From: JBFKMV01 sp041629655
GTDB lineage: Bacteria; Acidobacteriota; Polarisedimenticolia; Polarisedimenticolales; Polarisedimenticolaceae
NCBI GenBank assembly: GCA_041629655.1
Contig: JBFKMV010000101.1
Location: forward strand, 1 to 17,928
Direction of reading: 5' to 3'
Length of the DNA: 17,928 nucleotides
Part shown: piece after piece, positions 6,932 through 15,579 of the stretch
How positions within the stretch are numbered: the first letter of the stretch is position 1
Layout: each line of letters begins with the position of its first letter
Position numbers and translations under genes: made by a program
Notes under the pieces: generated by a model
What the model was told of the DNA's origin: nothing
The model's input: only the letters and a program-made list of their open reading frames with translations
Database searches by the model: none

Positions 6932-7595
6932 GTTTCCGCTTGAGCTCCGCATCCGCCGGCCGCAGGTAGAGCGGCGACAACCCCTCGCCGTCGGGGGCGC
7001 CCGCCTCGATCCGTAACACCGCCAACCGTCCCAGCGCCGCGGCGACCGCTGACGGCGTGCGGCCCACGCGGCCCGGCCCCGATCCGCTCGCGGCGCGGGC
7101 CCCCGGTCCGAACAGCACCACGGGGCCGCCGGCCCCGTCCGCGGCGAGCGACGGCGGGCCCAACCAGGGTGGCCGCTGCTCGACCGGCGGGGACGACGCC
7201 GCATCGTACCGCGCCCCGTAGACCTCGCCACGCCCGGCGTCGAGCAGCGGAACCCGCGGCGCCTCGGCCGGCCCGAAGGCCTCGGCCATCGCCAGCAGGG
7301 TCGTGATGCCGAGACAGGGCCGGCCGGTGGCGAGCCCCAGGCCCCGGACGGTGGCCAGACCGACCCGGATTCCCGTGAACGATCCGGGGCCCCGCGCGGC
7401 GGCGTAGCCGTCGACGGTCGAGCGCGACCAGCCCGCGCCGGCCAGCAATTGCTCGAGCAGCCGCAACTGATGCGCGGTGTGGGTGTCCTCGACCCGCAGA
7501 CCGGCCTCGGCGACGACGCCTTCCGGCGCGGCCGAGTCGACCAGCGCGACCCCGCCCCACCAGGTCGACGTGTCGATGGCGACGACGCGGGTCAC
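6912..7595 (-). CDS. tsaB: tRNA threonylcarbamoyladenosine (t6A37) biosynthesis protein TsaB
   Basis: TsaB is the inactive TsaD paralogue that scaffolds the TsaD/TsaB/TsaE complex installing t6A at position 37 of ANN-decoding tRNAs. The 227 residues are normal length. Motifs are the N-terminal ASKHA strand VVAIDTSTWWGG (4-15), the signature GPGSFTGIRVGLATVRGL (69-86), LLDAGRGEVYGARY (117-130) and a C-terminal LSPLYLRPADAEL (206-218). The start is GTG, overlapping the stop of the upstream GGDEF gene by 4 bases (GTGA). A longer open frame upstream runs through the GGDEF gene in the wrong frame and is rejected. No tsaD is visible in the window, so the partner lies elsewhere. Confidence 0.93.
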   Translation of the reverse strand: MTRVVAIDTSTWWGGVALVDSAAPEGVVAEAGLRVEDTHTAHQLRLLEQLLAGAGWSRSTVDGYAAARGPGSFTGIRVGLATVRGLGLATGRPCLGITTLLAMAEAFGPAEAPRVPLLDAGRGEVYGARYDAASSPPVEQRPPWLGPPSLAADGAGGPVVLFGPGARAASGSGPGRVGRTPSAVAAALGRLAVLRIEAGAPDGEGLSPLYLRPADAELKRKRGSKRV

Positions 7596-8824
7596 GTGCG
7601 GCTGCGGACGCGCCGTGCCTGCGCGCGCTCGAGGAAGTCCAGCAACACCTCTTCCCCGCCCGCCCAGTCCAGGTCGAACGCCACGCCGATCTCGAACCGG
7701 TCCTCCGCGTCCGAGACGTCGTCGCCCGGCTCCGGGAGCTCCTCCAGCCGCACCACCCGCCCGCGGGCGCGCAGCGCCGGCGTGCGGTCGCCGGGCTCCG
7801 CATCGACCAGCCGGATCTCGATCGCCTCGCCGACCTCGAGCGGCTCGGGACAACCGAACAGGATCCCGCTGCGGCTGAGGTTGCGCGGTGTCGCGCTGTT
7901 GACGGTTCGCGGATCGAGCACCTCGACCTCGAAGCGCCGCGGGTCGAGGTCGAAACGCAGATAACGACGTCGCTCCGGGCTGTAGGCCTGGACGGCGTTC
8001 TTGCCCTCGGCCTTGGCGCGGTACAGCGCCTGTGCCGCGCGGGTCAACAGCTCCTCGGGGCTCACGGCATCTTCGGGGTAGCACGCCACGCCGGCCGAGA
8101 GGGTCAGGCCGACCGGACGGCCGTCGGCCTCGCGGCGGCCGAAGTGCGCCTCGACCTCGCGCCGGAACCGCTCGGCGACCAGCACCGCGCCGCCGCGATC
8201 GGTCTCGGGCAGCACCAACGCCAGCTCGTCCTCCCCCGGTCGCGCCGCGAGATCGATGTCGCGGATCTTGTTGTTGAGCAACATCGCCGTTTCGCGCAGC
8301 AGCCGGTCGCCGACCAGCCGGCCCACCCGCTCGTTGATCGCGCCGAAGTCGTCGATGTCGATCGCGACGACCGACACGCGCAGATTGTAGCGTTTGGCCC
8401 GGCGCAGCTCGGTCTGGACGGTCTGGCGGAACGACGGCTCGTCGGCGAGCCCGGTCAGCACGTCGTGCGCGCTGCCGCGCTCTCCCGCTTCGAACAGCTC
8501 CAGCTCGATGACCGTCGGATGCACGAGACGCCGGTTGACGTGCATGAAGTAGTCCATCGCCGCCACGCGCACACCCACGTCGCGGGCCAGCGCCAGCGAA
8601 AGCTGGTGCCGGTGGTCCAGGATCGCCTCCCAGTGGCGGCGCGCCTCCTCCTCGTCGAAGGGCAGGTTGGTCAGGATCAACAGCAGCGCCGAGCTGGCCT
8701 CGACGCCGGACTCCCGCGTGATCGAATCGAGCCGCGCCAGCAGGCGCTGGGTGTTGTGGGCGTCCTCCGCCAGCACCTCGAGCAGCTGTTCGCGAAGCCG
8801 GTCGGCCTCCTCGCGCGTGATCAC
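7592..8824 (-). CDS. Degenerate GGDEF domain-PilZ protein with intact I-site motif (second of a tandem pair)
   Basis: 410 residues from a GTG that overlaps the upstream stop by 4 bases (GTGA). Residues 1-115 form a helical domain shared only with the neighbouring paralogue. The GGDEF domain spans about 120-280, and its active site reads GEDEL (197-201) instead of GGDEF/GGEEF. The substrate-site block reads FGAINERVGRLVGD where an active enzyme has FKxxND..GH..GD. The inhibitory-site motif RxxD is kept (R188-D191), with the normal five-residue spacing. A PilZ domain follows, with RxxxR (R286-R290) and NxSxxG (N315, S317, G320). What is seen predicts no diguanylate cyclase activity but possible c-di-GMP binding at one or two sites. 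An enzymatic role with altered specificity cannot be excluded. Confidence 0.88.
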   Translation of the reverse strand: MITREEADRLREQLLEVLAEDAHNTQRLLARLDSITRESGVEASSALLLILTNLPFDEEEARRHWEAILDHRHQLSLALARDVGVRVAAMDYFMHVNRRLVHPTVIELELFEAGERGSAHDVLTGLADEPSFRQTVQTELRRAKRYNLRVSVVAIDIDDFGAINERVGRLVGDRLLRETAMLLNNKIRDIDLAARPGEDELALVLPETDRGGAVLVAERFRREVEAHFGRREADGRPVGLTLSAGVACYPEDAVSPEELLTRAAQALYRAKAEGKNAVQAYSPERRRYLRFDLDPRRFEVEVLDPRTVNSATPRNLSRSGILFGCPEPLEVGEAIEIRLVDAEPGDRTPALRARGRVVRLEELPEPGDDVSDAEDRFEIGVAFDLDWAGGEEVLLDFLERAQARRVRSRT

Positions 8825-10032
8825 GAGCGGCCCCCGCGCGCCGCGCGCGTCGCCGGCCGCCACACGATCGTCTCGCGCAGCGCGCGCTCCTCGATCGGCG
8901 AGGCAAACGCGACTCCGATGCGCACGCGGCGACGGTCTCCGGCGCCCGACGGCTCGACGCGCACCACCTGGGCGCGGATCACGTCGCCGTCATCCGGCCC
9001 GCCGTCCTGCGCCAGCAGCAACCCGACCTCCTCCGCGGTCCGGAAATCCCCTTCCGTTTCCAGCAGCGCACCCTCGCGGCTCAGGTTGATCGGCACCGCG
9101 TCCAGCGCCGGGTCCGGCGGATCGCGGCGGACCGCGACGCGGGCGAAGGGGCTGGCCGGGTAACGCGTCGAACGGCGCCGCTCGCTGGGATGCATCAGGA
9201 TCCGGTTGCGGCCCTCGCGCTTGGCGCGGTACAGCGTCTCGTCGGCGCGGGTCACCAGCGTGGCCGCGTCGTCGCCGTCGTCCGGGAAGCTGGCGATGCC
9301 GCCCGAGATCGTCATGCGGACCCGCTGTCCGCCGGTCGGACGGCTCTCGAATCCGTCCCGCACCGCACGGCGGATCCGTTCCGCGACGGCCCAGGCGCCG
9401 AGCCGGTCGGTCTCGGGCGTGATCACCGCGAACTCCTCGCCGCCGTAGCGGCAGGCGATGTCGGCCTCGCGGACCGCGCGCCGGATCAGGCGCCCGACCC
9501 GGTGCAGCACCTGGTCGCCGACCGTGTGACCGAACTCGTCGTTGACGCGCTTGAACTCGTCCAGGTCCAGCATCACCAGCGAGAACGCGGGGCGGTAGCG
9601 CCGGCTGCGCCGCAGCTCGCGCCGGATCGCCATGTGGAAATAGCGCCGGTTGTAGAGCCCGGTCAGGACGTCGGTGACCGCGGACCGCTCGGTCTCCTCG
9701 AACTGCGACATCTCGATCACGGTCGGGTTGGTGAGCAGCCGCTCGACGTTGTGCAGGTAGTCCAGCGCGGCAACGCGGATCCCGGGGTCGCGTTTGAGCA
9801 CGCGGCTCAGCACCTCGCGGTGCTCGAGGATGTCCTGCAGCAGCTTCTCCGCCTCGGGCTCGGGCAGCGAGACGTTGACCAGCAGTCGCACCGTCTCGGC
9901 GCAGGCCGGGACGCGCTCGAGCTGCCGCAGCGCGCGCAGGCGCGAGATCAGCCGGGCCGCGTCCGGACGGTCCTCCCCCAGCAGCGTGACCAGACGCTGC
10001 CGGGTCTGCTCGGACAGTCGCGGTGCCGCCAC
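8821..10032 (-). CDS. Diguanylate cyclase with canonical GGEEF and C-terminal PilZ domain (first of a tandem pair)
   Basis: 403 residues from the chosen GTG, which has AGGGGGG ending about six bases upstream. ATG 10086 would add 18 Pro/Ala-rich residues and has no SD. Residues 1-115 are a helical region of unknown family. The GGDEF domain (about 118-280) has LDLDEFKRVNDEFGH (155-169), I-site RxxD (R188-D191) and GGEEF (197-201), so it should make c-di-GMP with product inhibition. The PilZ domain has RxxxR (R286-R290) and NxSxxG (N316, S318, G321), and should bind c-di-GMP. No TM helix is seen, so it is cytoplasmic. The next gene is a near-gapless paralogue, joined by a 4-base GTGA overlap. 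The domain calls are firm; the sensed signal is unknown. Confidence 0.92.
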   Translation of the reverse strand: MAAPRLSEQTRQRLVTLLGEDRPDAARLISRLRALRQLERVPACAETVRLLVNVSLPEPEAEKLLQDILEHREVLSRVLKRDPGIRVAALDYLHNVERLLTNPTVIEMSQFEETERSAVTDVLTGLYNRRYFHMAIRRELRRSRRYRPAFSLVMLDLDEFKRVNDEFGHTVGDQVLHRVGRLIRRAVREADIACRYGGEEFAVITPETDRLGAWAVAERIRRAVRDGFESRPTGGQRVRMTISGGIASFPDDGDDAATLVTRADETLYRAKREGRNRILMHPSERRRSTRYPASPFARVAVRRDPPDPALDAVPINLSREGALLETEGDFRTAEEVGLLLAQDGGPDDGDVIRAQVVRVEPSGAGDRRRVRIGVAFASPIEERALRETIVWRPATRAARGGRS

Positions 10033-10105
10033 GGACGCCCCCCTGACCGGACCGGGAGGGTGTAGAGCCGGTGCCGGCCGGGCCATCGATCGGCGGACCC
10101 GGATC

Positions 10106-10126
10106 GGCAGCGCTGCGAACGCTGCC
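10106..10126. repeat. Inverted repeat in the GGDEF gene leader
   Basis: GGCAGCG (10106-10112) and CGCTGCC (10120-10126) are perfect 7-base arms around a 7-base loop. They lie in the gap between the divergent GGDEF and sigma-factor genes, about 75 bases before the GGDEF GTG. It could fold in the GGDEF leader RNA or serve as a protein site. No T-run follows on either strand, so it is not a classical terminator. Confidence 0.35.
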
Positions 10127-10143
10127 GCCCGGACGCCGCGGAA

Positions 10144-10149
10144 ATCGTA
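10144..10149 (-). promoter_or_regulatory. Weak -10 candidate for the GGDEF-tsaB-rimI operon
   Basis: The minus strand reads TACGAT (4/6 to TATAAT), about 110 bases before the GGDEF GTG. A -35 at 17-18 bases would fall in the right arm of the 18-bp palindrome and has no consensus match. This is the best -10 candidate I see in the divergent gap for the leftward operon. The call is tentative. Confidence 0.2.
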
Positions 10150-10165
10150 CCACGCGGCGGCGCTG

Positions 10166-10183
10166 GTCCGGGGATCCCCGGAC
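10166..10183. promoter_or_regulatory. 18-bp perfect palindrome between divergent sigma-factor and GGDEF operons
   Basis: GTCCGGGGA followed by its exact reverse complement TCCCCGGAC, with no spacer. It lies 4 bases upstream of the ECF-like -35 TGTAAC and just upstream of the leftward operon's -10 candidate, so it is placed to act on both directions. A perfect 18-bp dyad is well beyond what is usual even in GC-rich DNA. Binding site for a dimeric regulator is an inference. Confidence 0.45.
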
Positions 10184-10187
10184 GGCC

Positions 10188-10213
10188 TGTAACCCCGGGC
10201 GCGCCGGTCCGTA
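10188..10213 (+). promoter_or_regulatory. Candidate ECF-type autoregulatory promoter (TGTAAC-N16-CGTA)
   Basis: TGTAAC (10188-10193) and CGTA (10210-10213) are separated by exactly 16 bases. They sit 45 bases upstream of the ECF sigma-factor ATG. Several ECF sigma factors, such as B. subtilis SigW, use TGAAAC-N16-CGTA promoters and transcribe their own operon. The match differs by one base in the -35. Function is inferred from motif and position. Confidence 0.5.
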
Positions 10214-10257
10214 ATGCATGGGTGAGCCGGCCCGGCGGGCGGCGGGGAGGGACCCGG

Positions 10258-10908
10258 ATGGCGACGATCAAGAGCATGGGCAACCGGCCGGCGGTCGCGC
10301 GGCCCCCTTTGGGGCCGGACGGCGCCGCGGCGATCGCCGACGCGACGCTGGTTCGCCGGGCCCTGGACGGCGACCGCCGCGGGTTCGAACTGCTGGTGCA
10401 GCGACACCAGAAACCGGTGGTCAACCACCTGTTCCGCCTGACCGGACAGCTCGACGTGGCGCACGACCTGGCCCAGGAGGTGTTCCTGAAGGTCTACGTC
10501 TCGCTGGCCGGGTTCGATTCGCGGTATCGCTTCACGACCTGGCTCTACCGGATCGCGTCGAACTGCGCCATCGACCACAGGCGCAAGCGGCGTCCGGTGA
10601 CCTGCTCGCTGACGCCCGCGACCGACGGGGGCCGGGCCCCCGAGGAGGCCCTGCCGGGATCGGGCCCGGGGCCGGACGACGTGCTGCGGTTCGTCGAGCT
10701 GCGGGAGCGGATCGAGCTGGCCCTGCGCGACCTGCCCCCCGAGTACCGCGAGCTGATCCTGCTGCGGCATCGGATGGCCTGCCGTTACGACGAGATCGCC
10801 CGCATCACCGATCTTCCGCTCGGAACGGTCAAGAACCGGATCTTCCGCGCGCGCGAGCTGCTGCGCAGCCGGCTGGGCGACGCGCTCGACGCGGAGGCCC
10901 GGCCGTGA
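10258..10908 (+). CDS. ECF-type RNA polymerase sigma factor
   Basis: 216 residues from the ATG preceded by GGGGAGGG at good spacing. An upstream in-frame GTG (10222) has no SD of that quality. Region 2 spans about 44-110 with DLAQEVFLKVYVSL (70-83) and FTTWLYRIASNCAIDHRRK (92-110), the core-binding and -10 recognition helices. A variable Gly/Pro linker covers 115-142. Region 4 covers about 150-205, with LPPEYRELILLRH (159-171) and the recognition helix around LPLGTVKNRIFRARELLR (187-204). There is no region 1 or 3, as in the ECF class. The stop overlaps the start of a ZAS-type anti-sigma gene by 4 bases. The ECF subgroup and target genes cannot be told from sequence alone. Confidence 0.95.
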   Translation: MATIKSMGNRPAVARPPLGPDGAAAIADATLVRRALDGDRRGFELLVQRHQKPVVNHLFRLTGQLDVAHDLAQEVFLKVYVSLAGFDSRYRFTTWLYRIASNCAIDHRRKRRPVTCSLTPATDGGRAPEEALPGSGPGPDDVLRFVELRERIELALRDLPPEYRELILLRHRMACRYDEIARITDLPLGTVKNRIFRARELLRSRLGDALDAEARP

Positions 10909-11501
10909 GCGACTGCCGCCGGTTCCACCCGGTCCTGTCCCGTCTCGCCGAAGGCGAGGCCGGTCCCGGGGAGACGCTGCACGTCGCCGGGCACCTGCGC
11001 GCGTGCACGGCCTGCCGGATCCTGCTGGCCCGCGAGCGCCGGCTCGCCGGTGCGCTGGAGCGGCAGCTCGTGGACGAGATCGACCCGGGCCGCGAGTTCC
11101 TGCGCGCGGTGATGGAGCGTCTGCCCGACGGTCCGCCGCCGCGCCGCGACCGGCGCGGACTCAAGATCGCGATGGGCATCGCGGTGGCGCTGCTGGGGGG
11201 CGCGGGACTGGCCCGCGTGGTCGCGGCGATCGGGCCCGGCTCCTCGAGCGCGCGGCTGACCGGGCTCGAGCTGCCGGCCGGCGACAGCCTGCCCGAGGCC
11301 GTCGGCCGGCTCGGCGAGCTGGTGCTGGTGCTGCTGGGCGCGGTCGGTGCACGCCTCGCACCCGCGCTGCGCTGGCTCCCCGAGCTGCCCGCGCTGGCGC
11401 TGGGCCTGGCCCTTCCCGCCGCGCTGGCGATGCTCACCGCGTCGCTGCTGACGGCGGTCGCCGCGCGACAGCTGTTGCGGATCCGCCCCCCGGCGCGCTG
11501 A
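10905..11501 (+). CDS. Membrane anti-sigma factor with zinc-finger (ZAS) motif
   Basis: 198 residues starting at a GTG embedded in the sigma stop (GTGA overlap). The cytoplasmic N-terminus has H30-x3-C34-x2-C37, the HxxxCxxC zinc motif of ZAS anti-sigma factors, which wrap around region 2/4 of their sigma. Hydrophobic segments lie at about 87-110, 136-152 and 161-188, so the protein should be membrane-bound with up to three helices. The linker after the first helix (111-135) is short, leaving almost no periplasmic sensor domain. Release by site-1-type proteolysis of a large outer domain therefore seems less likely than thiol or conformational sensing (inference). It ends 15 bases from the convergent response-regulator gene. 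Confidence 0.9.
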   Translation: MSDCRRFHPVLSRLAEGEAGPGETLHVAGHLRACTACRILLARERRLAGALERQLVDEIDPGREFLRAVMERLPDGPPPRRDRRGLKIAMGIAVALLGGAGLARVVAAIGPGSSSARLTGLELPAGDSLPEAVGRLGELVLVLLGAVGARLAPALRWLPELPALALGLALPAALAMLTASLLTAVAARQLLRIRPPAR

Positions 11502-11516
11502 GGCGCGCGCCCCGGC

Positions 11517-12800
<1,284 letters not shown>

Positions 12801-12811
12801 CGCTCCTCCCC

Positions 12812-14995
12812 TCAGGCCGGAATCTCGATCACGAACCGCGCCCCGTGCGGCTCGTTGTCCTCGACACGGATCGTGCCGCGATGGTCCGTGACCACGCGGT
12901 GCACGATCGCCAGTCCCAGCCCGGTGCCGCGTCGCTTGGTCGAGAAATAGGGCACGAACATCTTGTCGCGGTCCCCGGCCGGGATGCCGGGACCCGAATC
13001 CGAGACCTCGATCCGCAGCGATCCCGGCCCGGCGTGGTTCCGCGCCGCGACGCGGATCGTCCCCCGCCCGTCCATCGCGGCGACCGCATTGTCGATCAGG
13101 TTGATCAGGGCCCGCCGCAGCTGCCCGGCGTCGACCATCACCGTGCCCAGCCCGTCGTCGGTCTCGATCTCCCAGCGGATCCCGGGCAGCCCGCGGTACA
13201 GCGCCAGGACCGACTCCACGACCGTGCGGAACTCGACCGGCTCGGGGTGCACCTCGGGCATCCGCGCGAAGCGCGAGAACTCGTCGACGAGCTGCTTGAG
13301 CGAGCCGACCTCACGCTCGATCGTCGCGGTGGCGTCCGGCAGCACGCCGTCCAGGTCCGGCGAGCGTTCGAAGAACTTCTTGCGCAGCCGTTGCGCGGCG
13401 AGCTGGATCGGCGTCAACGGGTTCTTGATCTCGTGCGCGATGCGGCGCGCCATCTCGCGCCAGGCCGCGGCGCGCTGGGCCCGCAGCAGGTCGGTCAGGT
13501 CCTCGACCATCATCAGCGTGCCGAGATCGTCGCCGCCCGATCCCAGCAGCGGCGAGAGCTGGACCGAAACGCTGACCGGCCCGCGGGGCAGGTGGAGCTG
13601 CAGGTCGCGGCGCAGGCTCCCCGGCCGCTGTTCCAGCGCCTGGTCGAGCAGCTCCGCCAGCGCCTCGAGCCGGTTGGTCCGCAGCAGCGGGCGGATCGTC
13701 TCCCCCAGCTCCAGCCGCACGCCCAGGATCGTCTCCACCGCCGGGTTGGCGGTGGTGACGCGCCCGTTGCGGTCCAGCGAGACCACGCCCGTGGACAGGT
13801 TGGCGATCAGCGTCTCGATGTAGCGGCGCCGCTCGTCCAGGGCGCGGTTGCTTTGCCGGAGGTCCGCGGTCGAGCGGGTGATCACCTCGCGGCTTTCCTG
13901 GAGCTCGGCCGCCATTTCGTTGAACGCGTCGACCAGCGTGCCGGTCTCGTCGCCGACGTCCGAGCGGACCCGTACCCCCAGATTGCCCGCCGCGATCTCG
14001 CGCGCCGCCCCGGCCAGCTCCTGGATCGGCTCGGTGATGCGGCGCGAGAGGTAGAACCCGATCCAGATCGCCACGAACACCGTCACGAGGAAGATCAGCG
14101 TGATCAGCAACAGGTACAGCCGCACCAGGTCGCGCCGCTGAAGCCGGAACTTGCGGAAGTCCTGCCGCGCCGACGACACGCCTTCCATGCGTTGCACCAT
14201 CTCCGGCTGCAGCACCAGGCCGACCGCCACCACGGCGGTACCCCCGGACGGCGGCTCACCGACCGGTGCCACCGCATGGACCAGCAGCCGCTCGCCCAGG
14301 TGATCCAGCCGGGCCGCCGGGCGTCCGGTCTCGGCCAGGATCGCGACCAGCTCGTCGGCCCGCTCGCGCAGCTCCGGCTCGCCGGGCCGCGTGGAATCGG
14401 CGGCGGCGACCTCGGCGATCGTGCGCGCGCCGTGGCGGACCTGGATCCAGTCCAGGCGCTCCCGCCGGCGCGTGTCCTCGATCCGGCGCACCAGCGCCGG
14501 GCGTCGCTCCGGTGCCAGCAGGTCCTGCTCGACGATCTCGGCGGCCAGCGCCTCGGCGTTGCTCGCGCAGTGCGCCTCCAGGTGGTCGCTCCAGGCCTCG
14601 ACGATGTCCTGCGAGTAGCGGGTGATGTCCTCGACCGGGGTGCGCAGCATTCCCTCCACCGTCCGCTTGATCAGCTGCACCGACCCCGAGAACAGCACCA
14701 GCGCCGGGAGCAGCACCAGCGCCAGGAAGAACAGCACCAGCTTGCTGCGCAGGCGCGCCCCGAAGATCCCGCGCTTGCGCTCCACGATCAGCCGGGCCAG
14801 GTTGCGGATCATCAGGCCCGCCATGCCCAGCACCAGCACGATCACCGTGATCGCGAGCAGCGGAAGCAGGAACTGGTTCAGCTCCAGCTGGGGGCCGACG
14901 TCCGCCAGCCGCACCGCCGCGTAGGACACGACCACGATCCCGAGCAGCAGCGCGCCGCCCCAGATCCACGGCGACCTCCGGCGCGAGCGCGGCAT
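12812..14995 (-). CDS. ntrY: NtrY-like transmembrane sensor histidine kinase
   Basis: 727-residue inner-membrane kinase. N-terminal TM helices lie at about 10-30, 43-70 and 87-108. An extracytoplasmic segment (about 110-288) is followed by another TM helix (290-316), HAMP (about 318-370), PAS (about 390-505), then HisKA with H521 in ARRIAHEIKNPLTPIQ (516-531). The ATPase domain has an N-box at LINLIDNA (630-637), DSGPG (666-670), FVPYFSTKRRGTGLGLAIV (680-698) and a normal C-terminus. All catalytic elements are present, so it should autophosphorylate and pass phosphate to the adjacent regulator's D54. It starts in a TGATG 1-base overlap with the DUF4390 gene. NtrY kinases in other bacteria sense nitrogen, redox or envelope state; which applies here is unknown. 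Confidence 0.93.
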   Translation of the reverse strand: MPRSRRRSPWIWGGALLLGIVVVSYAAVRLADVGPQLELNQFLLPLLAITVIVLVLGMAGLMIRNLARLIVERKRGIFGARLRSKLVLFFLALVLLPALVLFSGSVQLIKRTVEGMLRTPVEDITRYSQDIVEAWSDHLEAHCASNAEALAAEIVEQDLLAPERRPALVRRIEDTRRRERLDWIQVRHGARTIAEVAAADSTRPGEPELRERADELVAILAETGRPAARLDHLGERLLVHAVAPVGEPPSGGTAVVAVGLVLQPEMVQRMEGVSSARQDFRKFRLQRRDLVRLYLLLITLIFLVTVFVAIWIGFYLSRRITEPIQELAGAAREIAAGNLGVRVRSDVGDETGTLVDAFNEMAAELQESREVITRSTADLRQSNRALDERRRYIETLIANLSTGVVSLDRNGRVTTANPAVETILGVRLELGETIRPLLRTNRLEALAELLDQALEQRPGSLRRDLQLHLPRGPVSVSVQLSPLLGSGGDDLGTLMMVEDLTDLLRAQRAAAWREMARRIAHEIKNPLTPIQLAAQRLRKKFFERSPDLDGVLPDATATIEREVGSLKQLVDEFSRFARMPEVHPEPVEFRTVVESVLALYRGLPGIRWEIETDDGLGTVMVDAGQLRRALINLIDNAVAAMDGRGTIRVAARNHAGPGSLRIEVSDSGPGIPAGDRDKMFVPYFSTKRRGTGLGLAIVHRVVTDHRGTIRVEDNEPHGARFVIEIPA

Positions 14996-15579
14996 CAGAA
15001 CGACAGCCGCAGCTCGGCCGACACCGAGTAGTTGGACGGGAACATCAGCAGCACGAACTTCCGGCCCAGGTTGGAGTTGACCCGGATCCGCAGACGGTCG
15101 GAGGGCGGCACGCCGGGACGCAGGATCAACGGGACGTCACGCACCACGGTCAACCAGTCCACGGCCTCCTGGAGCGATTCGGTGCTGCGGCGCACCTCCA
15201 GGTCCAGCAACGCGTCGTCCGCCTGCTCGGTCTTGCTGTCGGTGCGGCGCTCCAGCCGGTACTGCCGGGTCAACGAGTCGTACTCGACCGCGGTCTCGAC
15301 CACGGTCCGCTCGAGCAGCTTGTTGGGAACCATGAAAAACGGCCGCCGCACGAACAGGTCGACCTTGTGCCGGAAGGTGATCGGGATTCCGGAGTGCAGC
15401 CGCTCGACCACCTCGTCGCCGATCGCGTTGGTGAGCGTGAACGAGACCAGGATCTCGTTGTCCTGGATCCGCGCCTCGAGGTCGCCGATGCGGGCGTCGC
15501 CCAGCCCCGCCGCCGCGATTCCGGTCGGCCCGGCGGCGAGCAGAGCGAGGGGCAGCAGGGCTAGCCCGATCCGCCTCAC
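14995..15579 (-). CDS. DUF4390 secreted protein
   Basis: 194 residues starting with a signal peptide (MRRIGLALLPLALLAAG, then Ala-rich to 25) and no lipobox Cys. The mature part is beta-rich. It has a block EILVSFTLTNAIGDEVVERL (43-62), IPITFRHKVDLFVRR (65-79), YRLERR (107-112) and a C-terminal FPSNYSVSAELRLSF (180-194), a DUF4390-like layout. DUF4390 genes commonly sit immediately upstream of ntrY-type kinases, as here, suggesting a periplasmic partner or ligand-sensing accessory (inference). The GTG start overlaps the lpxC stop by 4 bases (GTGA), and the stop overlaps the kinase ATG by one base. Function is unknown. Confidence 0.85.
   Translation of the reverse strand: MRRIGLALLPLALLAAGPTGIAAAGLGDARIGDLEARIQDNEILVSFTLTNAIGDEVVERLHSGIPITFRHKVDLFVRRPFFMVPNKLLERTVVETAVEYDSLTRQYRLERRTDSKTEQADDALLDLEVRRSTESLQEAVDWLTVVRDVPLILRPGVPPSDRLRIRVNSNLGRKFVLLMFPSNYSVSAELRLSF

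Noticed and set aside
6912..8906. Long minus-strand frame that would extend TsaB by more than 430 residues
   Set aside because: The extension is the GGDEF gene read in the wrong frame. TsaB starts properly at the GTG coupled to the upstream stop.
8821..10770. N-terminal extension of the first GGDEF protein to 649 residues
   Set aside because: The extra residues run antisense through the ECF sigma-factor gene and are low complexity. A GTG with a good SD lies at 10032.
11502..11511. GGCGCGCGCC palindrome between the convergent anti-sigma and regulator genes as a bidirectional terminator
   Set aside because: Ten bases of simple GC alternation with no T-run on either strand, and likely to occur by chance in this composition.
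12845..15031. 728-codon open frame on the plus strand opposite the histidine kinase
   Set aside because: It is the antisense of a kinase with complete HAMP, PAS, HisKA and ATPase motifs. The product is Gln/Arg/His-rich low complexity, typical of reverse-strand frames in GC-rich DNA.
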